A program made the translations under genes and the position numbers. A stretch of DNA of 26,661 nt from Priapulus caudatus (taxonomy: Eukaryota; Priapulida; Priapulimorpha; Priapulimorphida; Priapulidae), in contig NW_014577225.1 in assembly GCF_000485595.1 (NCBI RefSeq), positions 34,791 to 61,451 on the forward strand, given 5' to 3'. The notes beneath the pieces were generated by a model, which was not told the DNA's origin, made no database searches, and saw nothing but the letters and a program-made list of their open reading frames with translations. The first letter of the stretch is position 1; each line of letters begins with the position of its first letter. This document shows positions 10,664-26,661 of this stretch, piece by piece.

Positions 10664-10737
10664 TATCCAGACACCCGGGGTAACCGGTCTGATCTCCAGA
10701 CACCTGGGAAACCGGTCTGATCTCCTGACACCAGGAC
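10664..10737 (+). repeat. Small tandem repeat, 27 bp period
   Basis: Two full units and one partial unit of the pattern ATCTCCAGACACCTGGG plus AAACCGGTCTG lie in tandem. A single undetermined base (N) lies just before them at 10653. Confidence 0.6.
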
Positions 10738-10739
10738 AC

Positions 10740-11326
10740 ACGCTGGTCGCTTCCCCTATTTAATTACAACAGCAGCTGCACAACACGCCCACAAGCATTG
10801 CCGTAAAACTTGTCTCTCCCAGGCCTGGTACTTAAGTGGCATCCACACTGCGCAGGAATGCTGACTGTTATTTCTATCATAGCAGGACTGAACAGCTTTG
10901 TATACAAACACTAACGAGAAAAACACTGTATACATAATGTTATTACACGCACCAAGCAATACCAGATCTCTGACATCCAGCTTCTTGAACTCTGAGGTCC
11001 TCGCAACTCTTTATATCGCATCCCAATTATATTAGAATGACAACAACGCTTGACGACACCTACAAACCATATTTTTACAACTGCGTAAGTAATTAAGGTC
11101 CGGGTGTATAAGAGTGTTTTTAAGCCATCTTGTGGCTGATTAAGAGATGACTATAATGATGGGGATATAGCGTAGCTCCGTTTTCACAGCTCACTCGGCT
11201 GTTGGTACGCCGCCTGATCTTCCTTATGGACTTAAAAACTGTTCATATCCCAAAGCGTTAAATTTTTATCGTAGAATAAGCTCTTTTAAGCCCAGCGTTT
11301 GCGCAGTGTCGTCATACACTGTATAT
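10740..11326. other. Gene-free stretch before the piggyBac element
   Basis: No gene is recognised. It contains ordinary intergenic sequence up to the CCCTTTCGCTGCG end of the piggyBac element. Confidence 0.5.
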
Positions 11327-11521
11327 CCCTTTCGCTGCGAACCCCAAATTTTCCTTTTATGCATAGTATGCTAAGTTCAAAATTAGCATTTTACCAATTT
11401 ATGCATGTTACTTTCGGAGCCAAAATTGAGCTATATTGAATGCTCCTAGAACTCTGAAGTACTAGAAAGGTTTATTGTATGGGACTAGGGGATTCAGAAA
11501 TATTAAGTTAAATTTTTGCCA

Positions 11522-11553
11522 AAATTATGCTAATTAGCTATTTAGCATAATTT
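11522..11553. repeat. Perfect 12 bp inverted repeat in the piggyBac 3' region
   Basis: The arms AAATTATGCTAA and TTAGCATAATTT are separated by eight bases, downstream of the transposase on the minus strand. It might act as a hairpin at the transcript end. AATAAA-type signals on the minus strand lie nearby at 11668-11673 and 11694-11699. Confidence 0.45.
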
Positions 11554-11870
11554 ATGCCGGAAACGTCTAATTTTCCTGTATTTCCTGAAATATAAGCTAA
11601 AACATTCATGTTTTAAAGTTTTTAATTGTTTCAAACTGCTACTCACAATTTATAGACAAGGTAATCCTTTTATTTTCTTGTAGTATATTCTTTTTTATTT
11701 CTTTTTAACGCTTTTTAGACCTTTAGGTGTGAATCGTCAATGTTTCAGAATTCGTAAAAACGTGTAACTCGAGTCAGGATATCAATGTTATGCTATTGTG
11801 AATGTTATCCTGTAAATAAACACTAACACAGTAATCCAATGTCTTTCTAACACCTTCTCTCCATATATAG

Positions 11871-13752
11871 TTAGTTATAAGTGACTTTATATTTGTACTG
11901 GGTATGATAACGCTTGAAGCATGCTGGGAAACACATGGCTTAGTCGCAGTCCTCACAGTAGTTTCGAGTTTGATGCCGCTGGTGAGCCTGCCTATCAGAG
12001 CACACAATACACTCTGGCCTGTAGGATTTGTTGACATATTCTGCACAGAAGTGACGCTCAACTAAGCGTCTTTTCCTACGCTTATCCACAGTGTTTCCTT
12101 TGTCTTTAGCATGTGTACGAATGTTCAGAGGAATGAGAGAGTCAATGACTTTCTCACGGAACATGATCTGGTCAATGTTGACATCAGGATGGCTCTCTTT
12201 GTAGGCAATGTGGCCATTGACAAGTGCCGTTTCTTTCACATAGTGGTAAATTATCTGATACCACTTCTGGGACTTGTGTGGATAGCAGTAGTAGACTGAT
12301 AGCTGGTCAAACCAATCGACCCCACCCATATATTTGTTGTAGTCTTGAACTAGAGCAGGCTTTTTCACCGTACGCTTTCCAGTGGCATCCTTCGATCGGA
12401 TTTCCTTGTTGACTGTTTGATTTCCATGAAGCGTTGAAAGGCAATTCACACGTTTAGTGTCCTGCCACGTGGTGAAGGTCAGTGAGTAATTTGCATCATG
12501 CCAAAACACAGGCAAATCACCCCGTTTCAGTTTTACGTCTTTGGGACCAATGTTCTTTGGCAATCCCTTTCTATTAGATCGAACAGTACCACATGCACCC
12601 ATGTTCTTCTGTTTGAGGCTATGAAACAGTTCTGGGGAGGAGAAGAAGTTGTCCATAAAAACTTTATGGCCACTACCATCCATTCCATCCAAAAGATTTC
12701 TAACTACATCGGAACCTAATGTCTCATCGCCACGGTCATCCTTCTTCAACTTCCCTGTATAGACTTACCATCTAAGGTTAAAACCATTTCTAGAATCACA
12801 GAGTGACCAAATCTTTATTCCCCACTTTTTGGGTTTATTAGGAATATACTCTTTGAAACTCAGACGTCCTTTGAACCCTTTCATTATCTCATCCACCGAT
12901 ATCTCTTGATGTGGCACATAGGCGTCCAGGTAGGTATCCTTAACGAGATCAATTACGGGGCGAATCTTGTACAACGGATCATAGAGGTCATGACCCCTCG
13001 GATGTTGTCCTTCGTTATCACAGAAGTGCAGAAATGAACGTAGGATATGGTAGCGGTCCCGTGGCATCACTTCAGTGTAAGACGGAGTTTGAGTTAGCCA
13101 GAATCTATCCCAGTAATCAGTAAGTCGATTTTTAGAGCAGAGTCCCATGGCAATCTCAATAGCAACAAACACCTTCATCTCCTCCTCTGTAGTGTCCTTC
13201 CATTTCCTGAACCTGGATGATGGTGAAATTTCAACAGGGTTGTCAATAAACAGCAGGGCATAGTTATTAGTCTCTCGTGCCATAATGTTCAGTAAATATT
13301 CCAACAGGAAAAAACTTGTAGAAGTAGTCAATAGGTTCATCATGATCAGGGTCAATTGCACCGGCTTTCAAACCTGGTTGTCCTTGATACAAAGGGTTAA
13401 ATGTAGGCTGTACATTTACATCAGGACCCAGCTTGGCCCAATCAAAATTATGACCTGCAGCCCTAGGCATATTGGCTTGACGATGCCTTTGCCTAGGAGG
13501 GGGTGCATCATTATCGCTTTGATCATCAATATATATGTCCATGCCATTCTCAGATTCAGTCTCGGAATCTGCATTTTGACCCCCATCTGAGTCACTGTCA
13601 CCTTTTACACTGTTATCATTACCGCCATCATAGCCCAAATCATCGCCAGACATGTCAGAATCATCCCCCAAGTTCTCACCTTCTGATTCACTGTCCGCAA
13701 ATATTTCGTCAATTACTGCTTCTACACTGAATCTAGCACGTGGTCGGGCCAT
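11871..13752 (-). pseudogene. PiggyBac transposase, one frameshift and two nonsense codons
   Basis: The gene starts at the ATG at 13752 with an acidic N-terminus (DEIFADSESEGENLG), typical of the family. A single-base shift near 13300 moves it into the frame of LLNIMARETNNYALLF and the DDE_Tnp_1_7 core. An in-frame TAA at 12767-12765 interrupts NGFNLRW and VYTGK. A second TAA at 11942-11940 falls within the C-terminal Cys-rich finger (PECIVC, YCEDCD, then AMCFPACFKRYHT). The reading then ends naturally at 11871. All three catalytic Asp positions of piggyBac remain: SVDEIMKGFKGR, VFMDNFFSS and YMGGVDWFDQ. The total is about 626 codons, near the usual 560-640. With only three lesions in otherwise well-kept sequence, this is a recently dead copy, unless some lesions are sequencing errors. 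Confidence 0.93.
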
Positions 13753-13980
13753 TTAAATTTTTGTAAACAAACTTTTTGACGTCAAAATACTCGAATACTT
13801 TGAAAAGAAACACCTGGTTTTCTCGCCGGAAAACGGAAGAACTGCTCAATAACTAACCACTACTGCCAGCTATCGGATGTTTATGGAACTGCATATCAGT
13901 CGGAGTGCATGGGAACTTGTATGGGACGAAGTCGCCGATCTGCGTACAGCCGCATGATGGGCATTTTTATTTGTGTGCTG

Positions 13981-14010
13981 ATCGGCGTACATCCGCAGTG
14001 AAAGGGTTAA
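13981..14010. repeat. PiggyBac right terminus and TTAA target site
   Basis: This is the terminal repeat plus TTAA at 14007-14010. It sets the right boundary of the element. Confidence 0.75.
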
Positions 14011-14135
14011 GGTATAGGGATGAAATGCAGAATTGCGGCACAAATCTAAATGGCTCGACCTAGGCTCGTGATAGTCGGTGTATATAGTAGCATCATGGTA
14101 GGAAAAGCCATCACTGTGCCGAAATTGGAGGTCAC

Positions 14136-14440
14136 AGTTCTTAAGATTAAAGATGGAAGCTCCCATCGTACGTAGTATAGCAACATCTATTTGCAAGACA
14201 GAATAGGTAAGCACTCATCCATTTACCTACGCTCAGCAGAATTAAGACATTCAAACATACGCGCCATCTCGTGGCAACTTTCATAAAGATCCCAACGAAC
14301 ATTTCTTCGAGAAGGTTCCTGATACCATCCCAGTGTTCGAAATAAGGGCTATCCATTTGTTCGTACTTGCCCATTTCCACGGAGGACAAGTAGATCTCCC
14401 GCCGGACAAGCAGCTTTTTAGAGCAATTTTTCATAATTTT
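14136..14440. repeat. Rearranged copy of 16128-16440 beside an assembly gap
   Basis: Positions 14136-14240 are an inverted copy of about 16128-16235, for example AGGTAAGCACTCATCCAT against the complement of the later copy. Positions 14247-14440 are a direct copy of about 16236-16440, sharing AAAGATCCCAACGAACATTT. The two copies differ mainly by single-base insertions and deletions. An N gap follows at 14511. A real fold-back duplication is possible, but an assembly or chimeric-read artefact is more likely. Confidence 0.7.
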
Positions 14441-14510
14441 CTACCATCGCTGGCCGCTGCTGGGAAACCTGAGTTAACATAGTATAAACATGGGCTGCCG
14501 GAGTGCCACC

Positions 14511-14520
14511 NNNNNNNNNN
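14511..14520. other. Assembly gap (10 N)
   Basis: Ten undetermined bases mark a scaffold join of unknown true length. Sequence order across it should not be trusted. Confidence 0.99.
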
Positions 14521-14531
14521 CTGTTTGAATT

Positions 14532-15192
14532 TCATCCTGGGGAGAACCCTGCATATATGTACCTCGGGTACATATCTGTAGTACCTGTTACGACAACGAC
14601 CCCTTGAGCCGTATTAAGACATACCCAGTGTGTCAAATAATCAGTTTTTGTGGGACCTAGTAGTTTGTAATGCTGTGAATCCAACCAAATGCATTGAATT
14701 ATCTGGGGTAAATGTAAAAAAATAGTCAATTGTTAAAGTTTGTCAAGTATATGTAATGCATTATTTAATGTCCCAAATCTGTGTTTATCACAGCCATATG
14801 AGGTTTTATAGCCAGTAACGCAATGGACATACGTTTACCATGCATAGTTTAACTATGCAGGCCTGTAGAAAAGAATTTTTTGTTTGTTGCAGACATACAC
14901 TTTGACAAGAGCAATTAAGTACTGATTTCCTGTTGTCGCGAATAAAAAATGTAGCACAGTACTTGCAGCATCATTTATAACTTCCCCATATATATACAGA
15001 TAGCCTATGGAGTGGCTGCAGTTTGCATTACCAGGTGATGGGGCTGCCTGCTCGAAATCTGTCTCTGCTACCCCATCTTTCCTCTCTGTTTCAGTGCATG
15101 GTTTCCAGTAACATATATGCGAACGTTTGTGTTTAGTCCAGAATTGGCTCTGGGTCACAGAGCTGGCCCAACAACGTGAATCTGGGTCATAG
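14532..15192 (-). CDS. Possible two-exon gene 3' end, unidentified
   Basis: On the minus strand an acceptor (tttattttcgcag) precedes an exon at about 15192-14901. It encodes CCWASSVTQSQFWTKHKRSH, then HSIGYLYIYGEVINDAAS and TTGNQYLIALVK. A donor-like GTGTAT follows. A second acceptor (tttacatttaccccag) precedes an exon at 14702-14532 encoding IIQCIWLDSQHYKLLGPTK, then GVVVVTGTTDMYPRYIYAG and a TGA stop. The two join in phase. The product looks globular, with mixed aromatic and beta-type residues, and could be the C-terminal part of a host gene or of a transposon protein. I do not recognise it. The upstream exons and the region past the stop (N gap) are unclear. Confidence 0.35.
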
Positions 15193-16127
15193 CTGCGAAA
15201 ATAAAACTCGTTAAAACACAGGCTGTATGAGGTTAGTCTTACCAGCTCAGAAATTCACATCGTACCACTTTAACTTTGTAAAACTTCAAAAACCAATCGG
15301 AGGAAGTAACGCTAGTTAGGTTTCCCAGATCGACATGTAGGTTAGACACTGCTCAGTGTGTGTCTGTGTAAGATAAACACTGCCCAGCGAGTGTAGAGTG
15401 GTGATTCATTATCGGAAAGTTAGAATGCTTACATAACAAATCTGTTGGTTTCAGATGTGGTTGAAATTCTTAAAATGGTTGATGAAGGTTCATGTAAACT
15501 GGTTTCTACAGAATTTAAAAATTAGTCTTGGTGTGCTGATTGCAACAATGCAAGCACATGGAGCACAACATTTAGAACTAAACTGACTATTGTTTCATTT
15601 TTTGTAATGATGTCAACTTAGGAGGCAATATGGTAGTTAATAATTTAATAATAATATTCTCACAGGGTTCTCCAAGAGCACTTATAGGCTATAGCCTGGC
15701 GGCCCGCCATGCTATCGTCGAGCCCCACCACTCTAAATATCATAGCCGCCATGCTAAATATCATAGTCCCCGGACCCCCTAGCACGCAAACCACGTCGGA
15801 TATCCTTTTGACCCTCAAGAGGAGGGTTAAACATGGATTTGTTTAGGGCCTACTGTATAGAAAGAAATTTGACTGACGGGTTTGCCTAGTAGAACTATAC
15901 ATGCCTGGATGTAATGAGGCTACAGATGTCACAGTGAAATTTCAAAGCTAAATTTGGTTGAAGAAGGTTTATGCTTTTTAAATCGTATAATTTCTATGGC
16001 ATAATTCTGTACTGTCAGTGCGTTACATGTAACTTATTATGCCACTGCCAGTGCAATGGTGATGATAGTACAGTGTAGTTTTTGCCTGCGTTAATTAGTC
16101 ACAGTGGCAGCTCTCCTATTACAGCCT
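15193..16127. other. Gene-free stretch
   Basis: No gene is recognised. Short duplicated words (CTAAATATCATAG and GCCGCCATGCTA, twice each) lie at about 15705-15765. Confidence 0.5.
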
Positions 16128-16463
16128 GTAGCTAGGCTTGCGTTGGTAATGGATGAGATGCTTACCTATTTGTCTTGCAAATAGTTGTTGCTATACCACG
16201 CGTACGATGGAGCTTCCCATCTTAATCTTAAGAGCATTCAAACATACCGCGCCATCTCGTGCAACTTTCATAAAGATCCCAACGAACATTTCTTCGAGAA
16301 GGTTCTGATACATCCTAGTGTTCGAAAATCAGGGCTATCCATTTGTCTACATTGCCATTTCCACGAGGACAAGTACGATCTGTTCGGTAGCTTGTCCGCC
16401 GGACAAAGCAGCTTTTTAGAGCAATTTTTTCATAAATTTGCGAGAGGCGAGGGAAGAGAGTGA
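16128..16463 (+). repeat. Second copy of the 14.1 kb repeat, with an open frame
   Basis: This segment recurs in rearranged form at 14136-14440. Its plus strand is open from about 16233 to 16463 and encodes a plausible-looking product (CNFHKDPNEHFFEKVLIHPS, then HFHEDKYDLFGSLSAGQSSF). The minus strand is also partly open. The frame is not conserved in the other copy because of indels, so coding status is doubtful. It runs directly into the GA-rich microsatellite. Confidence 0.35.
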
Positions 16464-16500
16464 GAGGAGAGAGAGAGAGCGATGGAGAGGAAAGAGAGAG

Positions 16501-16533
<33 letters not shown>

Positions 16534-16612
16534 GAAGAGAGAGAAGAGAGAGAGAGAGGAAGAGAGAGAGAGAGGAGAGGGAGAGAGAGAGAGAGAGAGA
16601 GAGACATAGAGA

Positions 16613-16656
<44 letters not shown>

Positions 16657-16676
16657 GAGCAGAGAGTGAGAGAGAG

Positions 16677-16709
<33 letters not shown>

Positions 16710-17003
16710 GAAGAGAGAGAGCAGTGAATAGAGGTAGAGAGATGAGGAGAGAGAGAAGAGAGAGAAGAAGAGAGAGGTGAAAGAGAGAGAGAGAAGAGAA
16801 GAGAGCAAGAGAGAGAGAGAAGAGAGAGAGAGAAGAGATGAGAGAGAGCCGAGAGAGAGAGAAAAGAGAGAGAGAGCGCGCGAAAGAGGGAGAGAGAAAG
16901 AGAGAGAGAGCGCGCGAAAGAGTGAGAGAGCGCGCGAAAGAATGAGAGAGAAAGAGAGAGAGAGCAAGAGCGAGAGAGTGAAAGAGAAAGAATGAGAGAG
17001 ACA
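16441..17003 (+). repeat. Long GA-rich purine microsatellite (about 560 bp)
   Basis: The plus strand is almost purely purine, with (GA)n interrupted by GGA, AAGA and a few GCGC words. It lies just upstream of the candidate first exon of FH and could shape the promoter or the 5' untranslated region. Such polypurine tracts can form triplex DNA. The long open frames here (Arg-Glu repeats on +, Ser-Leu repeats on -) are a by-product of the repeat. Confidence 0.95.
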
Positions 17004-17054
17004 ATGAGGGAGAGCAAACGCGGCGATGTGAGGGTGCTCTTGATTCGTTTGCCA
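17004..17054 (+). CDS. Candidate first exon of fumarase (mitochondrial leader)
   Basis: ATG at 17004 opens MRESKRGDVRVLLIRLP. The exon ends at a strong donor (CCA|GTGAGT) in phase 0, which is exactly the phase needed by the exon at 17356. The leader is Arg-rich with a hydrophobic centre, as expected of a short mitochondrial presequence, though its Glu and Asp residues are atypical. An in-frame upstream ATG lies at 16992. Another donor, CAG|GTGAGC at about 17086, would give the wrong phase. This is an inference from phase and position. No transcript supports it here. Confidence 0.35.
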
Positions 17055-17355
17055 GTGAGTTTAGCATCAGAACACCTGCCGTCAGGTGAGCGCTGTTGCT
17101 CTGCGGCACTTGTTATCAATAGTATGTGTGGGACAGGTGGGAATACATATACAACATGGAATTCCTTGAAAGGGTTGAAGCGAGTTAGAGCAGTCATTGC
17201 GGTTTTCTTTCAGTACTGTAGCATGGTGAAATTCGAGCCTTGAACTGCACCATGCAGCTGTGTACCCTTACTCCTCCTGTACATTTTATAGCACGTTAAG
17301 CTTGTGTTAAGGTTGTGTCGCATGTGCTGATGCTATATTTACTTGTTTATTGCAG

Positions 17356-24695
<7,340 letters not shown>

Positions 24696-24860
24696 GTATC
24701 GTCTCACGTATTGCGTCTTCTTTCTCATTCACGCACGAGTACTGTCTCACATATTAAGTCCCCTTCCTCATTCATGCATGAGTACTGTCTCACATATTGC
24801 GTCTTTCATTCATGCATGAGTACTGTCTCACGTATTGCGTCTTCTTTCTCATTCACGCAC
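24696..24860 (+). repeat. Four tandem units (about 41 bp) starting at the FH exon 9 donor
   Basis: Units contain GTCTCACATATTGCGTCTTC followed by CATTCATGCATGAGTACT. The first begins right at the exon 9 donor. A noisy further copy lies near 26040-26075. Confidence 0.8.
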
Positions 24861-26090
24861 GGCGCGAGTCCCTGGGGGGTCGGCTCGCAGAAGACTGGTG
24901 CGCAGACGGTCGCGGGGCCGGTCCCGCAGAGCACGGGAGGGCGCACGCTACCACCGAAGTTTTTTGGAAGGCTCAAGGCGGAGCCACGGCGATTTTTTCG
25001 TTTTGGGGGGAGGCGAATTTCATTAGAGCGTAGGTTTGATTTTCGGTATTTATGTTCGGTCGAGCGGGGAGGCGTCAAGAGCCTATGGCCGGGATCAGCT
25101 GTCCCGTGGTAGAAGTTCCCCAGGCCGTCGTTCCACACTGGAAAGACGGAGAGCGCCGAAGACAAGAGAGAAGTTCGGCTTCCAGACGGTCGCGAAAAAG
25201 AGAAAAAGGCAAAAAAATGCCGGAATACTCGACGGTTTTCGCTGGATCCCCGGCAAACCGGAGGGTGCCAAAGTGCCGCGCCGAGCGGAGCGCGGTCGAA
25301 AGTATAGCGATCCAGGGACCGTGGAACTAGCTATTGCGTCCGGGGGTGTGCTGTGTTTTGTCCGTTCAGTCGAGAGCCGGAGAGACGTAGCTAGGTTCGT
25401 ATTGGGTGGGTGTGGTGTATCGATTGGTGTGGAGCTAGAGGATGCGGCTCAGGTTCCGCCGAGTTGTGTGGGTGTGCTGCGATGTTACACAACAGGGCTC
25501 ACTCCATGCTAAAGACTTGGACCAACGAACGTTGCGCGACCTTGTTGAGTGCAGTGCGTTCTTGCATGGCAAGGTGAGATCCTGACGGCACTGTCGTTCG
25601 AGGCAAGTCCCAGAATGTGTGGGTTGAGCGCCGTCCGAGCGAATGCGTTGACGGATGGTCCTGCCGCGCAGAGCTGAGGTGTTTCCGGGGACAGACATGC
25701 CGGAGCTGGTGCAACCGGGCTGCGGATGTGAGGCGCGTATCGCGTAGTAAATCGGTGTCTACCGGCATTTGAGTTGAAAGCGAGTCTCAAGCGAGCCGGC
25801 TGATCGAAAGAGAACATGTCTTGCAGTCGCGCTCGCCCGCTCTGCCTACCAGACGTGCCAAGCCACATCCCTATCGGCCAGGTCCACGGTTATGGCGTAG
25901 TCTGCAGTGTGTTTACATGTTCTGTCCCTCATTCACTGGCAGCCGCGCACATCACTAAGCAACGAGCACTAGTCATTGAAAGTTACTGTTCTATCAGTTA
26001 GTATTAGCGATGAACCAAGACTCCTCAGTTCATGCACTGAAGTACTTGTCCACATATTGCGTCTTCTTGTCTTCTAACTATTTACGGCGG
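24861..26090 (+). repeat. Insertion-rich copy of FH intron 8, exon 9 and following intron
   Basis: Landmarks of 24210-24760 recur in the same order but stretched: GGTGCGCAG, then GGCGAATTTCATTAGAGCG (24280s against 25010s), CAGCTGTCC, TAGAAGTTCC, GTTCAGTCGA, GGCTCACTCCA, TGCGTTCTTGCA, the exon, then ACATATTGCGTCTTCTT. The copy is longer than the original because of scattered inserted bases. That pattern fits unpolished long-read sequence better than ordinary divergence. Confidence 0.75.
25568..25882 (+). pseudogene. FH: Corrupted copy of FH exon 9
   Basis: It starts GGCAAGGTGAGATCCTGACG (original GGCAAGGTGAATCCGACG) and later has GCGTTGACGGATGGTCC, TTTGAGTTGAA and CTGCCTACCAGACG before CCAGGT. 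Scattered insertions destroy the frame, so it cannot encode FH residues. It is either a tandem exon duplication or, more likely, an erroneous second placement of the same locus. Confidence 0.75.
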
Positions 26091-26188
26091 TTTATCTGCG
26101 AATGATCCGATGTGTGGGCGGAGCACGGCCGTCACCCAGGCCGCCTGCAAAATGACAAGAGAAGCCGGTGACGTCGTCTCTTTAATCG

Positions 26189-26345
26189 GAAATACGTGGC
26201 ACGGCGAGGCCTGGTCAGTGCTTGCAGATACACGGAAGGGACGTTCGAGTCGCTGTATTATCCGCGTGGAATACGTGGCGCGGCGAGGGCCATGTTCCAG
26301 TGCTGTGCAACGAGGAGAGACGTCTCGTTTTTATCCGAATCCGAG
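26189..26345 (+). repeat. Two imperfect tandem copies of an 80 bp unit
   Basis: GGAAATACGTGGCACGGCGAGG at 26189 resembles TGGAATACGTGGCGCGGCGAGG at 26267, and both continue through CAGTGCTTGCA/CAGTGCTGTGCA to TTATCCG. No gene was recognised here. Confidence 0.55.
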
Positions 26346-26661
26346 ATGACAGTAGCCACGAGTAGCTGGTGGGTCATTAAGTGTTAAGTCCCTTCCCCAT
26401 ACCATAGTGCTGACGACTAACGAGGCGCCTTCACGCATAGACGTACAATACTGTTACCTCCAACCATGTCATTTAGTGCGTCACTGATAAGGTCAATAGG
26501 CCTACACATAAACGTGCGACAACACCTACGTGTGCATGTAGGAAGAGCAATCGTTATAGACAGGCACCTGGGTATGATGAGGAAGACCATTGCACGTGAA
26601 AAGCCACTAATTGTGATGTGAATGAGGAAAGGACTGTTAATATGTGAAGACAGTACCTCGT
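26346..26661. other. Gene-free end of window
   Basis: I see no exon matching the missing FH C-terminus and no other feature. Confidence 0.5.

Larger units (their letters stand above)
11327..14006 (-). mobile_element. PiggyBac-family DNA transposon (about 2.7 kb)
   Basis: The transposase-start side ends in ...GCAGTGAAAGGG immediately followed by TTAA at 14007-14010, the piggyBac target site. Read inward this gives CCCTTTCACTGCGGA. The opposite end, CCCTTTCGCTGCGAA at 11327-11341, matches at 12 of 15 positions. The four bases outside it are ATAT rather than TTAA, so that flank has mutated or the end has shifted. A subterminal repeat accompanies the right end: ATCGGCGTACATCCGCA at 13981-13997 and ATCTGCGTACAGCCGCAT at 13938-13955. 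The broken transposase fills most of the interior. Confidence 0.8.

Noticed and set aside
12765-12770. Intron in the piggyBac transposase at GTAAGT
   Set aside because: The conserved residues VYTGK follow immediately in the same frame, leaving no room for an intron.
13285-13730. Plus-strand frames opposite the piggyBac N-terminus
   Set aside because: They are shadows of the acidic minus-strand coding region.
16315-17197. Long minus-strand frames of about 250 codons (Ser-Leu repeats) and plus-strand Arg-Glu frames
   Set aside because: They are translations of the GA/CT microsatellite, open in several frames at once and without any domain.

Overview
This window is nuclear genomic DNA of an animal, most likely an invertebrate. 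The evidence is a spliced housekeeping gene with GT-AG introns, several families of eukaryotic DNA transposon, microsatellites and assembly gaps. The species cannot be named from the sequence. There are no bacterial operons, rRNA genes, CRISPR arrays or tRNA genes that I could recognise.

The only gene I can identify as real and apparently functional is class II fumarate hydratase (fumarase, FH) on the + strand. Eight exons lie between 17356 and 24695 and join in frame with correct splice phases. A possible mitochondrial first exon sits at 17004-17054. The last part of the protein, about 80 residues, is not found in the window.

The left half (1-14500) is a transposon graveyard. A 2.8 kb fold-back element (685-3483) carries a 0.7 kb MITE (1322-2024) inside it and is flanked by relics of one unidentified coiled-coil gene family. 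A frameshifted, truncated pogo-like transposase lies at 6620-7422 (-). A nearly complete piggyBac element spans 11327-14006, its transposase broken by one frameshift and two stops but with the DDD residues kept. Further unidentified coding relics lie at 7784-7984, 9747-10512 and 14532-15192, all on the minus strand.

The FH introns are unusually eventful. Intron 3 holds a Harbinger-like MITE with TTA target duplications. Intron 4 is almost entirely a 77-79 bp minisatellite that appears to have expanded from the intron itself and was then invaded by a second MITE. Intron 5 has a perfect 30 bp palindrome inside a larger inverted repeat. Third-position GC jumps between low (exons 2-3 and 6-7) and high (exons 4-5 and 8-9).

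Several stretches look like assembly artefacts, possibly unpolished long-read patches: 14136-14440 next to an N gap, the middle of the minisatellite, and 24861-26090, which is an insertion-rich copy of FH intron 8, exon 9 and the start of the next intron. The missing FH 3' end and the apparent exon duplications should be read in that light. I found no convincing new multi-gene system. The best candidates for novelty are the intron-born minisatellite and the GC mosaic of FH.
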